Source of the DNA: Clavibacter californiensis
GTDB taxonomy: Bacteria; Actinomycetota; Actinomycetes; Actinomycetales; Microbacteriaceae
Direction: 5' to 3'
Length of the DNA stretch: 64,000 nt
NCBI RefSeq assembly: GCF_021952865.1
Contig: NZ_CP040792.1
Span: 1,922,001-1,986,000, forward strand
The position numbers and the translations under genes were made by a program. The notes under the pieces were generated by a model. The model was not told where the DNA came from. It ran no database searches and was given only the letters and a program-made list of their open reading frames with translations. The number at the start of each line of letters is the position of its first letter. Position 1 is the first letter of the stretch. Shown here one piece after another: positions 13,115 to 24,416 of the stretch.

Positions 13115-14612
13115 TGGCCAAGGCAGAGCTGATGGACTACGAGAAGGCCATCGAGATGTTCGAGCCCGTGCTCGGGTTCGAGGTCCACGTGGAGCTCAAC
13201 ACGCGGACGAAGATGTTCTCCGACGCGCCGAACTTCTTCGGCGGCGAGCCCAACACCAACATCACGCCGGTGGACCTGGGTCTCCCGGGCTCGCTGCCGG
13301 TCGTGAACGAGCAGGCGGTGAAGCACTCGATCAGCCTGGGCCTCGCGCTCGGCTGCGAGATCGCGCCCAGCTCGCGCTTCGCCCGGAAGAACTACTTCTA
13401 CCCGGACCTCGCGAAGAACTACCAGATCAGCCAGTTCGACGAGCCCATCGCGTTCCGCGGTTCCGTCGAGGTGGAGATGCCCGACGGCCGCATCGTCACG
13501 GTGCCCATCGAGCGCGCGCACATGGAGGAGGACGCCGGGAAGCTCACGCACGTGGGCGGCGCGACGGGCCGGATCCAGGGCGCCGACCACTCGCTGGTCG
13601 ACTACAACCGCGCCGGCGTGCCGCTCGTCGAGATCGTCACCGACATCATCTACGGCGCGGAAGGCGAGGCCCCCGAGCTCGCGAAGGCGTACGTGTCGAC
13701 CATCCGCGACATCGTCGTGGCGCTCGGCATCTCCGACGCGAAGATGGAGCGCGGCAACCTCCGCTGCGACGCGAACATCTCGCTGAGCCCGCGCGGATCC
13801 GGCAAGCTCGGCACCCGCACGGAGACGAAGAACGTCAACTCGCTCCGCTCGGTCGAGCGTGCCATCCGCTACGAGATCCAGCGCCAGGCGGCCATCCTCG
13901 CCGCGGGCGGCACGATCACGCAGGAGACCCGGCACTGGCACGAGGACACCGGCCGCACCTCGGCCGGGCGTCCCAAGAGCGACGCCGACGACTACCGCTA
14001 CTTCCCGGAGCCCGACCTGCTGCCCGTGCAGCCGAGCGCCGAGCTGATCGAGGAGCTGCGCGCGGCGCTGCCCGAGGCCCCCGCCATCCGCCGCCGCAGG
14101 CTCAAGGCCGAGTGGGGCTTCACCGACCTCGAGTTCCAGGACGTCGTGAACTCCGGGCTCCTCACCGAGCTGGTCGACACGGTCGGGGCCGGGGCCGCCC
14201 CGCAGGCGGCGCGCAAGTGGTGGACGGGCGAGATCGCCCGCATCGCCAACGCGCGCGGGGTCGACGCCGCGACGCTCATCAGCCCCACGCAGGTCGCGTC
14301 CGTCATCGAGCTGGTCGAGGCCGGCACGCTGACGAACCGGCTCGCGCGCGACGTGATCGAGGGCGTCATCGACGGCGAGGGCACGGCGCAGGAGGTCGTG
14401 GACGCCCGCGGCCTCGCGGTCGTGTCCGACGACGGCCCGCTCATCGCCGCCATCGACGAGGCGCTCCAGGCGCAGCCCGACGTGCTGGCGAAGATCCGCG
14501 ACGGCAAGGTGCAGGCCGCCGGTGCGGTCATCGGCGCCGTGATGAAGGCCATGCGCGGCCAGGCGGACGCGGCCCGCGTCCGCGAGCTCGTGCTGGAGCG
14601 CGCGCAGCCCTC

Positions 14613-14616
<4 letters not shown>
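13114..14616 (+). CDS. gatB: Asp/Glu-tRNA amidotransferase subunit B
   Basis: Predicted 500 aa. GatB phosphorylates the glutamyl or aspartyl end of mischarged tRNA and transfers ammonia to it. [17 protein letters not shown] at the N-terminus, the [16 protein letters not shown] core motif and YRYFPEPDL are diagnostic; the C-terminus has the helical YqeY-like tail ending in [13 protein letters not shown]. The ATG overlaps the gatA stop (TGATG), and a long upstream extension of the same frame inside gatA is not coding. Confidence 0.96.
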
Positions 14617-16250
<1,634 letters not shown>

Positions 16251-16274
16251 CGCCCGCCGGGTCGGGCCGAGCCG

Positions 16275-17924
16275 CTACTGGTAGGTGACGAGGTCAGGCA
16301 CGGGCGAGACCTCGCGCATCGTCTGCTCGGGCGTGAGCATCGGCTTGTCCTCGTCGATGAAGTTCTTCCAGCCCCACGCCATCCCCGCGGGCGCGTCGGC
16401 GTGCAGGGCGCGCCATGTCGCCTGCTTGTCGGGCTGGCCGCCCTGGCCGTCCGCGTGGACGAGCATCGCGAGCTCCGGGTGGTCCATGTCGAGGGATGCG
16501 CGTTCGTGGATCATGCTGAGCCGGAACTGGTGCAGCACCAGCATCTTCTGCGGGAGGCCCTTCTCGCGCACGACGCCCGCGAGCCAGTCGGTCGTGGCGT
16601 CCACCTCCGCGGCGGTCACGCTCCCGATCTGCTTCAGCGGCACCTGGTCCGCGCCGAGCCGCCACTCGGGGTCGAGCGCGAGGCCCACGCCCGGCTGCGC
16701 GAGCACGGACTCGTAGCGCTTCGCCTGCGTGAGGAAGTCGGTGCGGCCGGGCTGGAGGTCGATGACGACGTAGACCCCCGCGTCCCGGGCCGCGTCGATC
16801 CACGGCTGCAGCGTCTCGACGGGCACCTCGGAGGAGTAGTCGCCGTCCGGGCCGGCACTGCCCGCGGCGACGGTCGCGATCAGCTCGAACATGGGGATCA
16901 CGGGCTCGTCCGAGTACGGCTGGTACTCGGCGGCCTGCGCCTTCGCGCGCGCGACGGCGTCCGCGGGCCCCTGCTCGCCCAGCACGCCGAGCGCGCCCGT
17001 GCCCGCGGCGCCGTAGAGCGCGACGTAGCGCTTGCCCGGCAGCACGAGCTGGCCGCCGCCCGGCAGCTGGTCGCCCGTGGCGGCCGTGCGGATCCGGCCC
17101 TCGAGCGAGGCGTCGTCCGCGTACGCGGCCCCGACCGCGATGGTGCTCGTCGCGCCCGCGTCGTGCAGCGCGGCGATCGCGTCGGCGGAGGCGCGGGGAT
17201 CCGGGGAGGCCGCGGGCAGGACGGTCACGCCGACGCCGGCCGCGCGCGCCGTCGCGACCGCGGCGAGGGAGGTCGCGGCGTCGGTGGAGAGCGCGTGCGC
17301 GCCGGTGAGGGGGGCCGCGGGTGCGGTGGCGGGGAGGGCGTCGTCGCCGGATCCGGTGGGCGGGAGCGCCGAGGATGCGTCGCCGTCGGGCGCGACGAGC
17401 CCGGCCACGCGCGAGACGGCCGTGGACGGATCCCGGTCCGTGGCGTCCGCGACGTCGGCTCCCGTGAGGCGCGCGACGTCCGCGGCGCGGTCGGCCCGCA
17501 CGACGGTGGTCGAGCCGGGCAGCGCGGAGGTGGCGTCGTCCCCGAGGTCGCCGACGGCGAGCACGCCCGATGATCCCAGGCGCGCGATCTCGGACTCCGC
17601 GCCCTGGCCCTGGACGAGGAGCGGCGCGCCGAGCGCGACCGCGGCCTCCGCACCGAGCTCCTGCGCCGCGACGTCCCCGGCGGGTGCCAGCACCGTCACG
17701 GGCGCCTGGCGGAAGAGGCTCCCGCTCATGGCGACGGACGCGTCCGAGTCGTCGGCCTGGCCCACGACCGTGAGGGGCGCGTCGGGCGCGGCGGTCACCG
17801 GTCGGAGGATCGCGGGCTCGTCCTGCTGGGTGGTGCAGGCGCCCAGGCCGACGGCGAGGCCGACGACGGCGAGGAGGGAGACGGAGGTGCGGATGGACCG
17901 GAGGACGGGGATCGAGGGCGGCAC
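16275..17924 (-). CDS. Lipoprotein with CWB2-like and TIM-barrel-like regions
   Basis: Predicted 549 aa. A signal sequence ends in LGAC (Cys30). Residues about 45-170 alternate hydrophobic strands and Ala-rich helices (VTVLAPAGDVAAQE, ALGAPLLVQG, EIARLGSSGVLAVG) in a way that recalls the cell-wall-binding repeat 2 fold. The C-terminal half (about 340-549) reads like a beta/alpha barrel: PMFELIAT, DAGVYVVIDLQ, LALDPEW, MLVLHQF, MAWGWKNF, with acidic residues at strand ends that could be catalytic. I do not recognise a named family. TAGCGT lies 6 nt before the GTG start, suggesting a leaderless mRNA. Confidence 0.6.
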   Translation of the reverse strand: MPPSIPVLRSIRTSVSLLAVVGLAVGLGACTTQQDEPAILRPVTAAPDAPLTVVGQADDSDASVAMSGSLFRQAPVTVLAPAGDVAAQELGAEAAVALGAPLLVQGQGAESEIARLGSSGVLAVGDLGDDATSALPGSTTVVRADRAADVARLTGADVADATDRDPSTAVSRVAGLVAPDGDASSALPPTGSGDDALPATAPAAPLTGAHALSTDAATSLAAVATARAAGVGVTVLPAASPDPRASADAIAALHDAGATSTIAVGAAYADDASLEGRIRTAATGDQLPGGGQLVLPGKRYVALYGAAGTGALGVLGEQGPADAVARAKAQAAEYQPYSDEPVIPMFELIATVAAGSAGPDGDYSSEVPVETLQPWIDAARDAGVYVVIDLQPGRTDFLTQAKRYESVLAQPGVGLALDPEWRLGADQVPLKQIGSVTAAEVDATTDWLAGVVREKGLPQKMLVLHQFRLSMIHERASLDMDHPELAMLVHADGQGGQPDKQATWRALHADAPAGMAWGWKNFIDEDKPMLTPEQTMREVSPVPDLVTYQ

Positions 17925-18081
17925 CCGACCACGCTACGCGACCCTCGGCGGGGGAGGGCGAACACGGCGGGGTCGTCCCGAGGGGTCGTCCCGAGGGGCG
18001 GTCGCACGGGCGGTTCGTGGCGGGACATCCCGGAGGCGTCGCCGCCGAGACCCGACGCGAGCCGCCCGGTAACGTGTCGGG

Positions 18082-18798
18082 GTGACCGCTCTCCTGCCGC
18101 CGACCCTCCTGCCGCTGACGATCGCCGGGGTCCGTCCCGCTGCGGCGGCCGAGGATCCGCTCCAGGGCCTCGACGGGCTCGTGGGCGCCGCGGCCCGCGT
18201 GATCGAGGCGCTCGGCGAGGCGGGCGTCGGCGCGATGACGTTCGTCGAGACGGTGTTCCCGCCGATCCCGAGCGAGGTGGTGCTGCCGCTCGCGGGCTTC
18301 GTCGCGGCGACGGGACGCATGAACCTGGTGCTCGTGATCGTCGCCAGCACGCTCGGGGCGTACCTCGGCGCCCTCCTCCTCTACTGGCTCGGCTGGAGGG
18401 CGGGGGAGGATCGGACGATCCGCGTGCTCGCGAAGCTCCCTCTCGTGGAGCGCCACGACTTCGAGGTGGCCGCCGCCTGGTTCCACCGGCACGGCCGCTC
18501 GGCGGTGTTCTTCGGCCGTCTCGTGCCCGGCGTCCGCAGCCTGATCTCCCTGCCGGCCGGTGCCGCCGGCATGCCCGTCGGCCAGTTCAGCTTCTACACG
18601 ATCGCCGGCAGCGGCCTCTGGAACGGCGCCCTCATCGGGCTGGGCGCCGCCCTCGGCAGCCAGTACGAGCTGATCGACGCGTACGCGCACTACCTCGACT
18701 ACGCGGTGTACGCCGTGCTCGGGATCCTGCTGCTCGCGCTGGTCGGACGCGCCGTGCGCCGCCGCGTCCAGCAGGGCAGGGGCGCGGAGGACCGCTGA
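18082..18798 (+). CDS. DedA/VTT-family membrane protein
   Basis: Predicted 238 aa. The diagnostic DedA segment FVETVFPPIPSEVVLPLAGF is near residues 54-73 and GRLVPGVRSLISLPAGAAGM near 150-169, with several hydrophobic helices. The family is implicated in lipid-carrier (undecaprenyl phosphate) or phospholipid flipping and proton-dependent transport in the inner membrane. The GTG at 18082 has TAACGT 6 nt upstream and no Shine-Dalgarno, consistent with a leaderless transcript. Confidence 0.88.
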   Translation: MTALLPPTLLPLTIAGVRPAAAAEDPLQGLDGLVGAAARVIEALGEAGVGAMTFVETVFPPIPSEVVLPLAGFVAATGRMNLVLVIVASTLGAYLGALLLYWLGWRAGEDRTIRVLAKLPLVERHDFEVAAAWFHRHGRSAVFFGRLVPGVRSLISLPAGAAGMPVGQFSFYTIAGSGLWNGALIGLGAALGSQYELIDAYAHYLDYAVYAVLGILLLALVGRAVRRRVQQGRGAEDR

Positions 18799-18924
18799 CG
18801 CAGTGCCCCGCGCCGGCGATCCGCACCCGCCTCCCACGGGGCTCACGGGCCCGCCCCGTACGGTGACCGGAGGCTGATGCGGTCGGCGACTCCCGCCGAT
18901 CCGGCCCCGGCGAGAGGCACGACC

Positions 18925-19554
18925 ATGGGATTCCTGGACAGGCTCCTGGGCCGCGACGAGCAGCCCGACGGACGACGCGTTCGATCCTCGAGCGACACCC
19001 CGCGCGAGCGCAGTGCCGACGAGGTCGCCGTGGAGCGCTACCGCTACCTGCTCCGCACCGCACCGCCGGAGAGGATCGAGGAGGTGCACCTCGAGGCGTT
19101 CCGGAAGCTCACCCCGGAGCAGCGCGAGATCCTCTTCCGGCAGCTGAGCTCGGACGCCGCCGAGGGCGACGCGCCCGTGGACGACCGCCCCGAGTCGCTC
19201 GCCCGCTCCGCCACGCGCTCGGAGATGCGCGCGCCCGGCACGCTCGAGCGGACCCTCGGGCCGCGCGGTGGGCTCGCGGGGGGCGGCGCCGGGATGGGCA
19301 TGGGCGGCATGATCGCCGGATCCATGCTCGGCACCATCGCCGGCGTCGTGGTCGGCTCGGCCATCGCGCAGGCGCTCATCCCGGACGCGGTCGGCCAGGA
19401 CCAGGCTGGCGCGGACGGTGCCGACGGCGGTGCCGACGCGGGGGCGACGGATGCGGGCGCCGGCGACTTCGGCAGCGGCGACTTCGGTGCGGGCGACTTC
19501 GGCGGCGGCACCGACATGGGCGGCGGGGACTTCGGGGGCGGCGACTTCTTCTAG
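18925..19554 (+). CDS. Hypothetical protein with GDFG-repeat tail
   Basis: Predicted 209 aa. The N-terminal half (MGFLDRLLGRDE, then VERYRYLLRTAPPERIEEVHLEAFRKLTPEQREILFRQLS) is helical and charged and resembles an actinobacterial family of unknown function. A Gly/Met-rich hydrophobic stretch around residues 120-145 could insert in a membrane. The C-terminus is low complexity, with repeated GDFGSGDFGAGDFG-type units. The ATG at 18925 has GAGAGG upstream; an ATG at 18877 with GGAGG very close is a less likely start. No function assigned. Confidence 0.62.
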   Translation: MGFLDRLLGRDEQPDGRRVRSSSDTPRERSADEVAVERYRYLLRTAPPERIEEVHLEAFRKLTPEQREILFRQLSSDAAEGDAPVDDRPESLARSATRSEMRAPGTLERTLGPRGGLAGGGAGMGMGGMIAGSMLGTIAGVVVGSAIAQALIPDAVGQDQAGADGADGGADAGATDAGAGDFGSGDFGAGDFGGGTDMGGGDFGGGDFF

Positions 19555-19618
19555 CGGGTCGCCACGGCCCCGCACAGCCGCGTCGCCGCAGCCCGGGCGG
19601 GGGCGGGAGGCCGGGCGC

Positions 19619-21307
19619 CTAGCCCGCCTCGACGATCCCCTCGCGCACCTTCCGGCGCAGCACCTTGCCGAGGAGCGACGTCGGCAGCTCGTCGAGCACC
19701 ACGAACCGCCTCGGCACCTTGTAGGCCGCGAGCTCGGCGCGCAGCGACGTCCGCGCGGCCTGCTCGTCGAGCGTCGCGCCCTCCTCCAGCACCACGGCCG
19801 CGACGACCTCCTCGTCGCCGCCGTCGCGCGGGATCCCGACCACGGCCGCGTCCCGCACGCCGTCGAGCTCGCGGACGGCGTCCTCGACCTCGCTCGGCGA
19901 GACGTTGAACCCGCCGGTGATGATGAGCTCCTTGATCCGGTCGGCGATGCGGACGAAGCCGTCCTCGTCGATGGTCACCACGTCGCCCGTGCGGAACCAG
20001 CCGCCCTCGAGCAGCACGGCGGCGGTCTCGTCGGGCCGGCCGTGGTAGCCGCGGAACACCTGAGGTCCGCGCACGAGGAGCTCGCCAGCCTCGCCCGCGG
20101 GCCGGTCGACCGTCGGGTCCTCGGGATCCACGACGCGCACCTCCGTGTTCGGCAGCGGCAGCCCGACCGTCCCGGCGCGACGCGTGTCGCCGACCGGGTT
20201 GGCCATCAGCACGGGCGAGCACTCCGAGAGGCCGTAGCCCTCGACGAGCCAGCCGCCGGTCTGCTCCTCCCACGGCACGACGACCGACTCGGGCAGCGCC
20301 ATCGCGCCGGAGATGGAGATCGAGATGCCGGCGAGCGACACGCCCTCCGCCTCGGCGGCCTCGCGCAGCCGCTTGTAGATGGGCGGCACCGCGGGCAGGA
20401 ACGTCGGCGGATGGCGCCGGATCGCCTGGAGCACGAGATCGGGCTCGAAGCGGGGAAAGAGCACAAGGCGGGACCCCATGCTCATCGCGAAGGTGAGGCA
20501 GAGGGTCAGCCCGTACGCGTGGAACATGGGCAGCACGGCGTACACGACGCTCGTGCCGCGCGACACCGTGGGGACCCACGCGCGGGACTGGGCGGCGTTC
20601 GCGCTGAGGTTGAGGTGCGTGAGCTCGGCGCCCTTCGGCGCGCCCGTCGTGCCGCTCGTGTACTGGATCACCGCGAGGTCGGACGCCGCCGGGCGCGGGT
20701 GGTCGACGGGCAGGGGCGCGGCGGCGGAGATCCGCTCCCAGGTGATCGTGCCGGTGACCTTCGCAGCGATCGCGGCGCGGGCCGCGCGGGCCTTCGGGAC
20801 GGGGAGGCGGAGGAGCAGCCGGGTGCGCGTCGGCATGGCCCGCGTGACGTCGACCGAGACGATCCGCTCCGGCCGCGCACCGTCGGGCAGCGCCTGGATG
20901 GTCGCGACCGACTTGTCCCACGCGATGACGGTGCGCGCGCCGTGGTCCTCGAACTGGTGCTGCAGCTCGCGCGGCGTGTAGAGCGGGTTGTGCTCGACGA
21001 CAACAGCGCCCAGTCGCAGCACCGCGTAGAACGCGACGACGTGCTGCGGGCAGTTCGGCAGCACGATCGCGACGGGGTCGCCCGCGCGCACGCCCGCGTC
21101 GGCGAGCCCCTGGGCGGCGCGCGCGATCTGCTCGCCGAGGTCGCGGTAGCTCGTCTCCGCCCCGAGGAAGTCGAGCGCGGTGCCGCCGGGGAAGCGCAGC
21201 ACGGACTGGTCGACGATGTCGACGAGCGATCCCTGCGGCAGATCGATCTCGTGCGGGACGTCGGGCGCGTAGCTGGCCAGCCAGGGCCGGTCGGTGGGGG
21301 TGGTCAC
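19619..21307 (-). CDS. Long-chain fatty-acid-CoA ligase (paralog 1)
   Basis: Predicted 562 aa, an ANL-superfamily enzyme that adenylates a carboxylic acid and transfers it to CoA. The AMP-binding P-loop YTSGTTGAPKGAELTH, the EGYGLSE A5 motif, WFRTGD (A7) and RIKELIITGGFNVSPSE (A8) followed by GKVLRRKVRE (A10 lysine) are present. It is highly similar to, and the same length as, the ligase at 24494-26182. The GTG at 21307 has TAGGGT 7 nt upstream; a GTG at 21316 overlaps that box. Confidence 0.9.
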   Translation of the reverse strand: MTTPTDRPWLASYAPDVPHEIDLPQGSLVDIVDQSVLRFPGGTALDFLGAETSYRDLGEQIARAAQGLADAGVRAGDPVAIVLPNCPQHVVAFYAVLRLGAVVVEHNPLYTPRELQHQFEDHGARTVIAWDKSVATIQALPDGARPERIVSVDVTRAMPTRTRLLLRLPVPKARAARAAIAAKVTGTITWERISAAAPLPVDHPRPAASDLAVIQYTSGTTGAPKGAELTHLNLSANAAQSRAWVPTVSRGTSVVYAVLPMFHAYGLTLCLTFAMSMGSRLVLFPRFEPDLVLQAIRRHPPTFLPAVPPIYKRLREAAEAEGVSLAGISISISGAMALPESVVVPWEEQTGGWLVEGYGLSECSPVLMANPVGDTRRAGTVGLPLPNTEVRVVDPEDPTVDRPAGEAGELLVRGPQVFRGYHGRPDETAAVLLEGGWFRTGDVVTIDEDGFVRIADRIKELIITGGFNVSPSEVEDAVRELDGVRDAAVVGIPRDGGDEEVVAAVVLEEGATLDEQAARTSLRAELAAYKVPRRFVVLDELPTSLLGKVLRRKVREGIVEAG

Positions 21308-21419
21308 CCCTCCCACCCTAGGCCGCGGGCGCGTCGTCGCCGGTGACGCGGAGGCGACCGTGCGGGGATGCGACCGTGCGGGGATGCGGGCGGCGCGGCA
21401 CCCGCGGTCGTCGTGGCGT

Positions 21420-21866
21420 TCAGCCTCGGCCGGCGTGCCGCCCCTCGGCGAGGTACGCGAGCCGGCGCAGCGTCTCCACGTTGCGCGCGTGCAGCAGCAG
21501 GTCCATCACGGGCGCCGGCACGAGGCGACCCGGCCCGCGGACGGCCTCCTCGGTCATCCGCACCTCGCAGCCGTCGGGCAGCGTCCGCACCTCCAGCGTC
21601 ACGCGCGCCTCGCCGAGCGGCCAGCCCTTCGGCTGCATGACCATGCGGCGCGGCGCATCCCACTCGAGCACCGTCGTGGCGTCGTCGATGAGCACGGGCC
21701 AGGAGCCGAACGAGTGGTGCAGCTGCGCGCCGACCGCCGGCCAGGCGTCGTCGACCGCCCGCATGCGGGAGGCCCCGACGACCCACGCGGGGAACAGCCA
21801 GCCGTCGGCCACCACCTCGGCGACGTCGGCGGGCGAGCACTGCATGCGGCGGCGGGTGACGGACAT
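21420..21866 (-). CDS. SRPBCC (START-like) family protein
   Basis: Predicted 148 aa. The pattern of an N-terminal VTRRRMQCSPADVAEVVADGWLFPAW helix, a VGASRM strand, and TVLEWDAPRRMVMQPKGWPLGEARVTLEV strands fits the helix-grip fold of polyketide cyclase/SRPBCC proteins, which bind or modify hydrophobic ligands. No catalytic residues can be named. It sits in a same-strand run with acyl-CoA ligases, an SDR and a CrtI-like enzyme, which suggests a lipid ligand. CAGACT 6 nt before the ATG is a weak match to the local leaderless pattern. Confidence 0.68.
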   Translation of the reverse strand: MSVTRRRMQCSPADVAEVVADGWLFPAWVVGASRMRAVDDAWPAVGAQLHHSFGSWPVLIDDATTVLEWDAPRRMVMQPKGWPLGEARVTLEVRTLPDGCEVRMTEEAVRGPGRLVPAPVMDLLLHARNVETLRRLAYLAEGRHAGRG

Positions 21867-21938
21867 GGGTCCAGTCTGGTGGGCGCGTCCAGGCTCGCGT
21901 AATCGGTCGGTGGGCCTCGACGCCCGTGTGCCGCCCTG

Positions 21939-23387
21939 CTACAGGGAGAGGTCGGGGCCCCGGTCGATCCCGAACTCGTGCCGCAGCGCGCTCCGGGCGG
22001 CCTGGTACCCGGCCATGCCGTGCACGCCGGGCCCGGGCGTCGCCGAGCTCGAGGCCAGGTAGACGCCCGCGGCCGGGGTGCGCCACGGATCCGGCGACAG
22101 CACCGGACGCGCCAGCAGCTGCCACACGCTCGCGGCGCCCGCGGCGATGTCGCCGCCGATGTAGTTGGGGTCGTGCTCCTCCATGCCGACGGCGTCGATG
22201 CTGGAGGAGGCGAGGATCAGGTCGCGGAAGCCCGGCGCGAAGCGCTCGATCTGCCGCGTGATCGCCTCGGTCTGGTCGACCGTGGATCCCGCGGGCACGT
22301 GCGTGTAGGCCCACAGCACGTGCTTCCCGGCGGGTGCGCGGCCAGGATCGTCGATCGAGGGCTGGGCGACGAGCACGTACGGGTCGTCGCTGTGGCGGCC
22401 GGCGGCGACATCCCTCTCGGCGCGCTGGATCTCGGCCCGCGTGCCGCCGACGTGCAGCGTGCCCGCCTTCCGCAGCTCGGGATCCGTCCACGGCACCGGC
22501 CCGGAGAGCGCGAAGTCGACCTTGGAGGCCGCGTTGCCGTAGCGGAAGCGGCGGAGGGCGCGGAGGTAGCGCGCGGGCAGGCGGTCGCTCGCGATGCGCG
22601 AGAGGGCCCGGGCGCTGGTGTCGAACAGCACCACGCGGGCGGCGGGCAGCTCGCGGAGCCGGCGGACCTCGGAGCCCGTCACGACCTCCCCGCCGTGCGC
22701 GCGCAGGTCCTCGACCATCGCGTCGACGATGGACTGGCTGCCGCCGATCGGCACCGGCCAGCCGCGCGCGTGGGCGTAGGCGCCGAGGGAGAGCGCGGCG
22801 GCGGCCGTCGAGACGCTCGGCATGGTCTGGATCGCGTGGGCCGCGACCCCGGTGAACATCGCGGGCGCGACGTCGCCGCGGAACCGCGCGTTCCATGCGG
22901 GCGAGCCCTGCTCGAGGGCGCGGAGGCCGAGGCGGATCGCGGTCGGCGGGTGGCGCGGCACCTGCAGGAGCGGACCGTTGGTGAACTGCGCGACCCGGTC
23001 GGCGGATGCGGCGAGCGGCCCCATCAGCTGCCGCCACGCCCGGCCGTCGACGCCGAGCGCGTCGGCCGTGCGGTCGATGTCGCGGTAGGCGATGCCCGAG
23101 ACGCCGCCGTCGAGCGGGTGCCCGTAGGAGATCTCCGGCACGACGAGGTCGATGCGCCGGTCGAGCTGGAACGCCCGGAAGAACCCCGACGCGAGCGCCA
23201 TCGGGTGCACAGCCGAGCAGATGTCGTGGTGGAAGCCGGGGAGCGTGAGCTCGGCGGTCCGGCTGCCGCCGCCGATCGTGTCGGCCCGCTCGTGCACCTC
23301 GACCCGGAGGCCCGCGCGCGCCATCGTCACGGCCGCGGCCAGCCCGTTCGGTCCGGATCCGACCACGATCGCGTCGATGTCACCCAT
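21939..23387 (-). CDS. Phytoene dehydrogenase-like FAD oxidoreductase
   Basis: Predicted 482 aa. The N-terminal dinucleotide-binding motif VVGSGPNGLAAAVTMARAG and the following EVHERADTIGGGSRT match the NAD(P)/FAD amine-oxidase/CrtI-like group. The C-terminal GVYLASSSATPGPGVHGMAGYQAAR is typical of this family's FAD-binding end. No carotenoid genes (crtB, crtE) lie nearby, so a carotenoid role is not supported; a lipid or isoprenoid substrate is an inference. The ATG has TAGCCT 6 nt upstream and no Shine-Dalgarno. Confidence 0.82.
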   Translation of the reverse strand: MGDIDAIVVGSGPNGLAAAVTMARAGLRVEVHERADTIGGGSRTAELTLPGFHHDICSAVHPMALASGFFRAFQLDRRIDLVVPEISYGHPLDGGVSGIAYRDIDRTADALGVDGRAWRQLMGPLAASADRVAQFTNGPLLQVPRHPPTAIRLGLRALEQGSPAWNARFRGDVAPAMFTGVAAHAIQTMPSVSTAAAALSLGAYAHARGWPVPIGGSQSIVDAMVEDLRAHGGEVVTGSEVRRLRELPAARVVLFDTSARALSRIASDRLPARYLRALRRFRYGNAASKVDFALSGPVPWTDPELRKAGTLHVGGTRAEIQRAERDVAAGRHSDDPYVLVAQPSIDDPGRAPAGKHVLWAYTHVPAGSTVDQTEAITRQIERFAPGFRDLILASSSIDAVGMEEHDPNYIGGDIAAGAASVWQLLARPVLSPDPWRTPAAGVYLASSSATPGPGVHGMAGYQAARSALRHEFGIDRGPDLSL

Positions 23388-23393
23388 GCGTCG

Positions 23394-23399
23394 AGGCTA
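23394..23399 (-). promoter_or_regulatory. -10 box overlapping the SDR stop codon
   Basis: TAGCCT (23399-23394) lies 6 nt before the ATG of the CrtI-like gene. Its first three bases are the TAG stop codon of the upstream short-chain dehydrogenase (23399-23397). The two genes are 9 bases apart yet have an apparent internal promoter. Confidence 0.55.
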
Positions 23400-24395
23400 T
23401 CGGCGACGCAGCGCGGCGGTGCCGGCGATGACGCCGGAGAGGAGGGCACCCGCGCCGATCGCGACGGTCTTCGCGCGGTTGCGGATGATCCACACCTGCG
23501 GGCTCATCATGCGCGCGCGGTCGCTGAAGATGCCGCGTGCGCCATGGTCGCCCGCGGTCGGCGTGTAGAGGTTGGTCGTCAGCATGGGCTGCGTCTTGTC
23601 CTCCGCCTGCTGGCCGCTGTAGCCGGTCTTGGCGAGGTAGCCGTCGAGCCAGTTCGCGACGAAGCGGTTCCCGAGCACGGTCATCACGGTCGGCTCGCCG
23701 ACCCAGTTGCGGCGCTTCGGCTTCTCCGCGACGGCGGCGATCGCCTGCGCGCCCACCTCGGGCTCGAAGATCGGCGGCACGGGCTGCGGGTGGTGCGGCA
23801 GCTGCGACTTGACCCAGTTGAACTGGATCGTGTTGAGCGCCGGCATGTCGACCGTGGAGATCCTGACGGCGCTCCCGTTGTGGATCAGCTCGGTCGTCAC
23901 CGACTCGGTGAAGCCCTGCACGGCGTGCTTGGCGGCGCAGTACGCGGCCTGCAGCGGGATCCCGCGGTGGGCGAGGGCGGAGCCCACCTGGATCACGTGC
24001 CCCCGGTCGCGCGGCACCATGCGGCTGAGCGCGGCGCGCGTGCCGTTGACGAAGCCGAAGTAGTTGACGGCCGTGGCGCGCTCGAAGTCGGCCGGATCCG
24101 TGGTGAGGAACTCGCCGAAGACGCCGACCATGGCGTCGTTGACCCACAGGTCGATGGGGCCGAGCTCGTCCTCGACGCGGTCGGCGGCGGCCTCGACGGC
24201 CAGGCGGTCTGCGACGTCCGTGGAGATGCCGAGGCCTCGGCGGCCGCGCGCCTCGATGTCGGCGACGGCGCCCGCGAGGCCGTCCTCGCCGCGCGCGAGG
24301 ACGGCGACGTCCCAGCCCCGGTCCGCGAGCTCCCTCACGGTCGCGCGGCCCAGTCCGGCCGATCCTCCGGTGACGACGGCGATGCCTCGAGTCAT
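23397..24395 (-). CDS. Short-chain dehydrogenase/reductase
   Basis: Predicted 332 aa. VVTGGSAGLGRATV gives the TGxxxGxG NADPH motif at the N-terminus, a VNDAM segment stands where NNAG is usual, and Tyr-x-x-x-Lys appears as YCAAKHAVQG. The C-terminus extends about 80 residues past the usual SDR core and ends in a short hydrophobic segment with a basic tail (GALLSGVIAGTAALRRR), so membrane association is possible. AGGAG 5 nt before the ATG at 24395 fixes the start over a frame extending to 24437. The substrate is unknown. Confidence 0.82.
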   Translation of the reverse strand: MTRGIAVVTGGSAGLGRATVRELADRGWDVAVLARGEDGLAGAVADIEARGRRGLGISTDVADRLAVEAAADRVEDELGPIDLWVNDAMVGVFGEFLTTDPADFERATAVNYFGFVNGTRAALSRMVPRDRGHVIQVGSALAHRGIPLQAAYCAAKHAVQGFTESVTTELIHNGSAVRISTVDMPALNTIQFNWVKSQLPHHPQPVPPIFEPEVGAQAIAAVAEKPKRRNWVGEPTVMTVLGNRFVANWLDGYLAKTGYSGQQAEDKTQPMLTTNLYTPTAGDHGARGIFSDRARMMSPQVWIIRNRAKTVAIGAGALLSGVIAGTAALRRR

Positions 24396-24416
24396 GTGGC
24401 TCCTTCGATGGTTGGT

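Noticed and set aside
21939-23387. CrtI-like gene as part of carotenoid biosynthesis
   Set aside because: No crtB, crtE or cyclase gene nearby; the family also covers many non-carotenoid FAD oxidoreductases.
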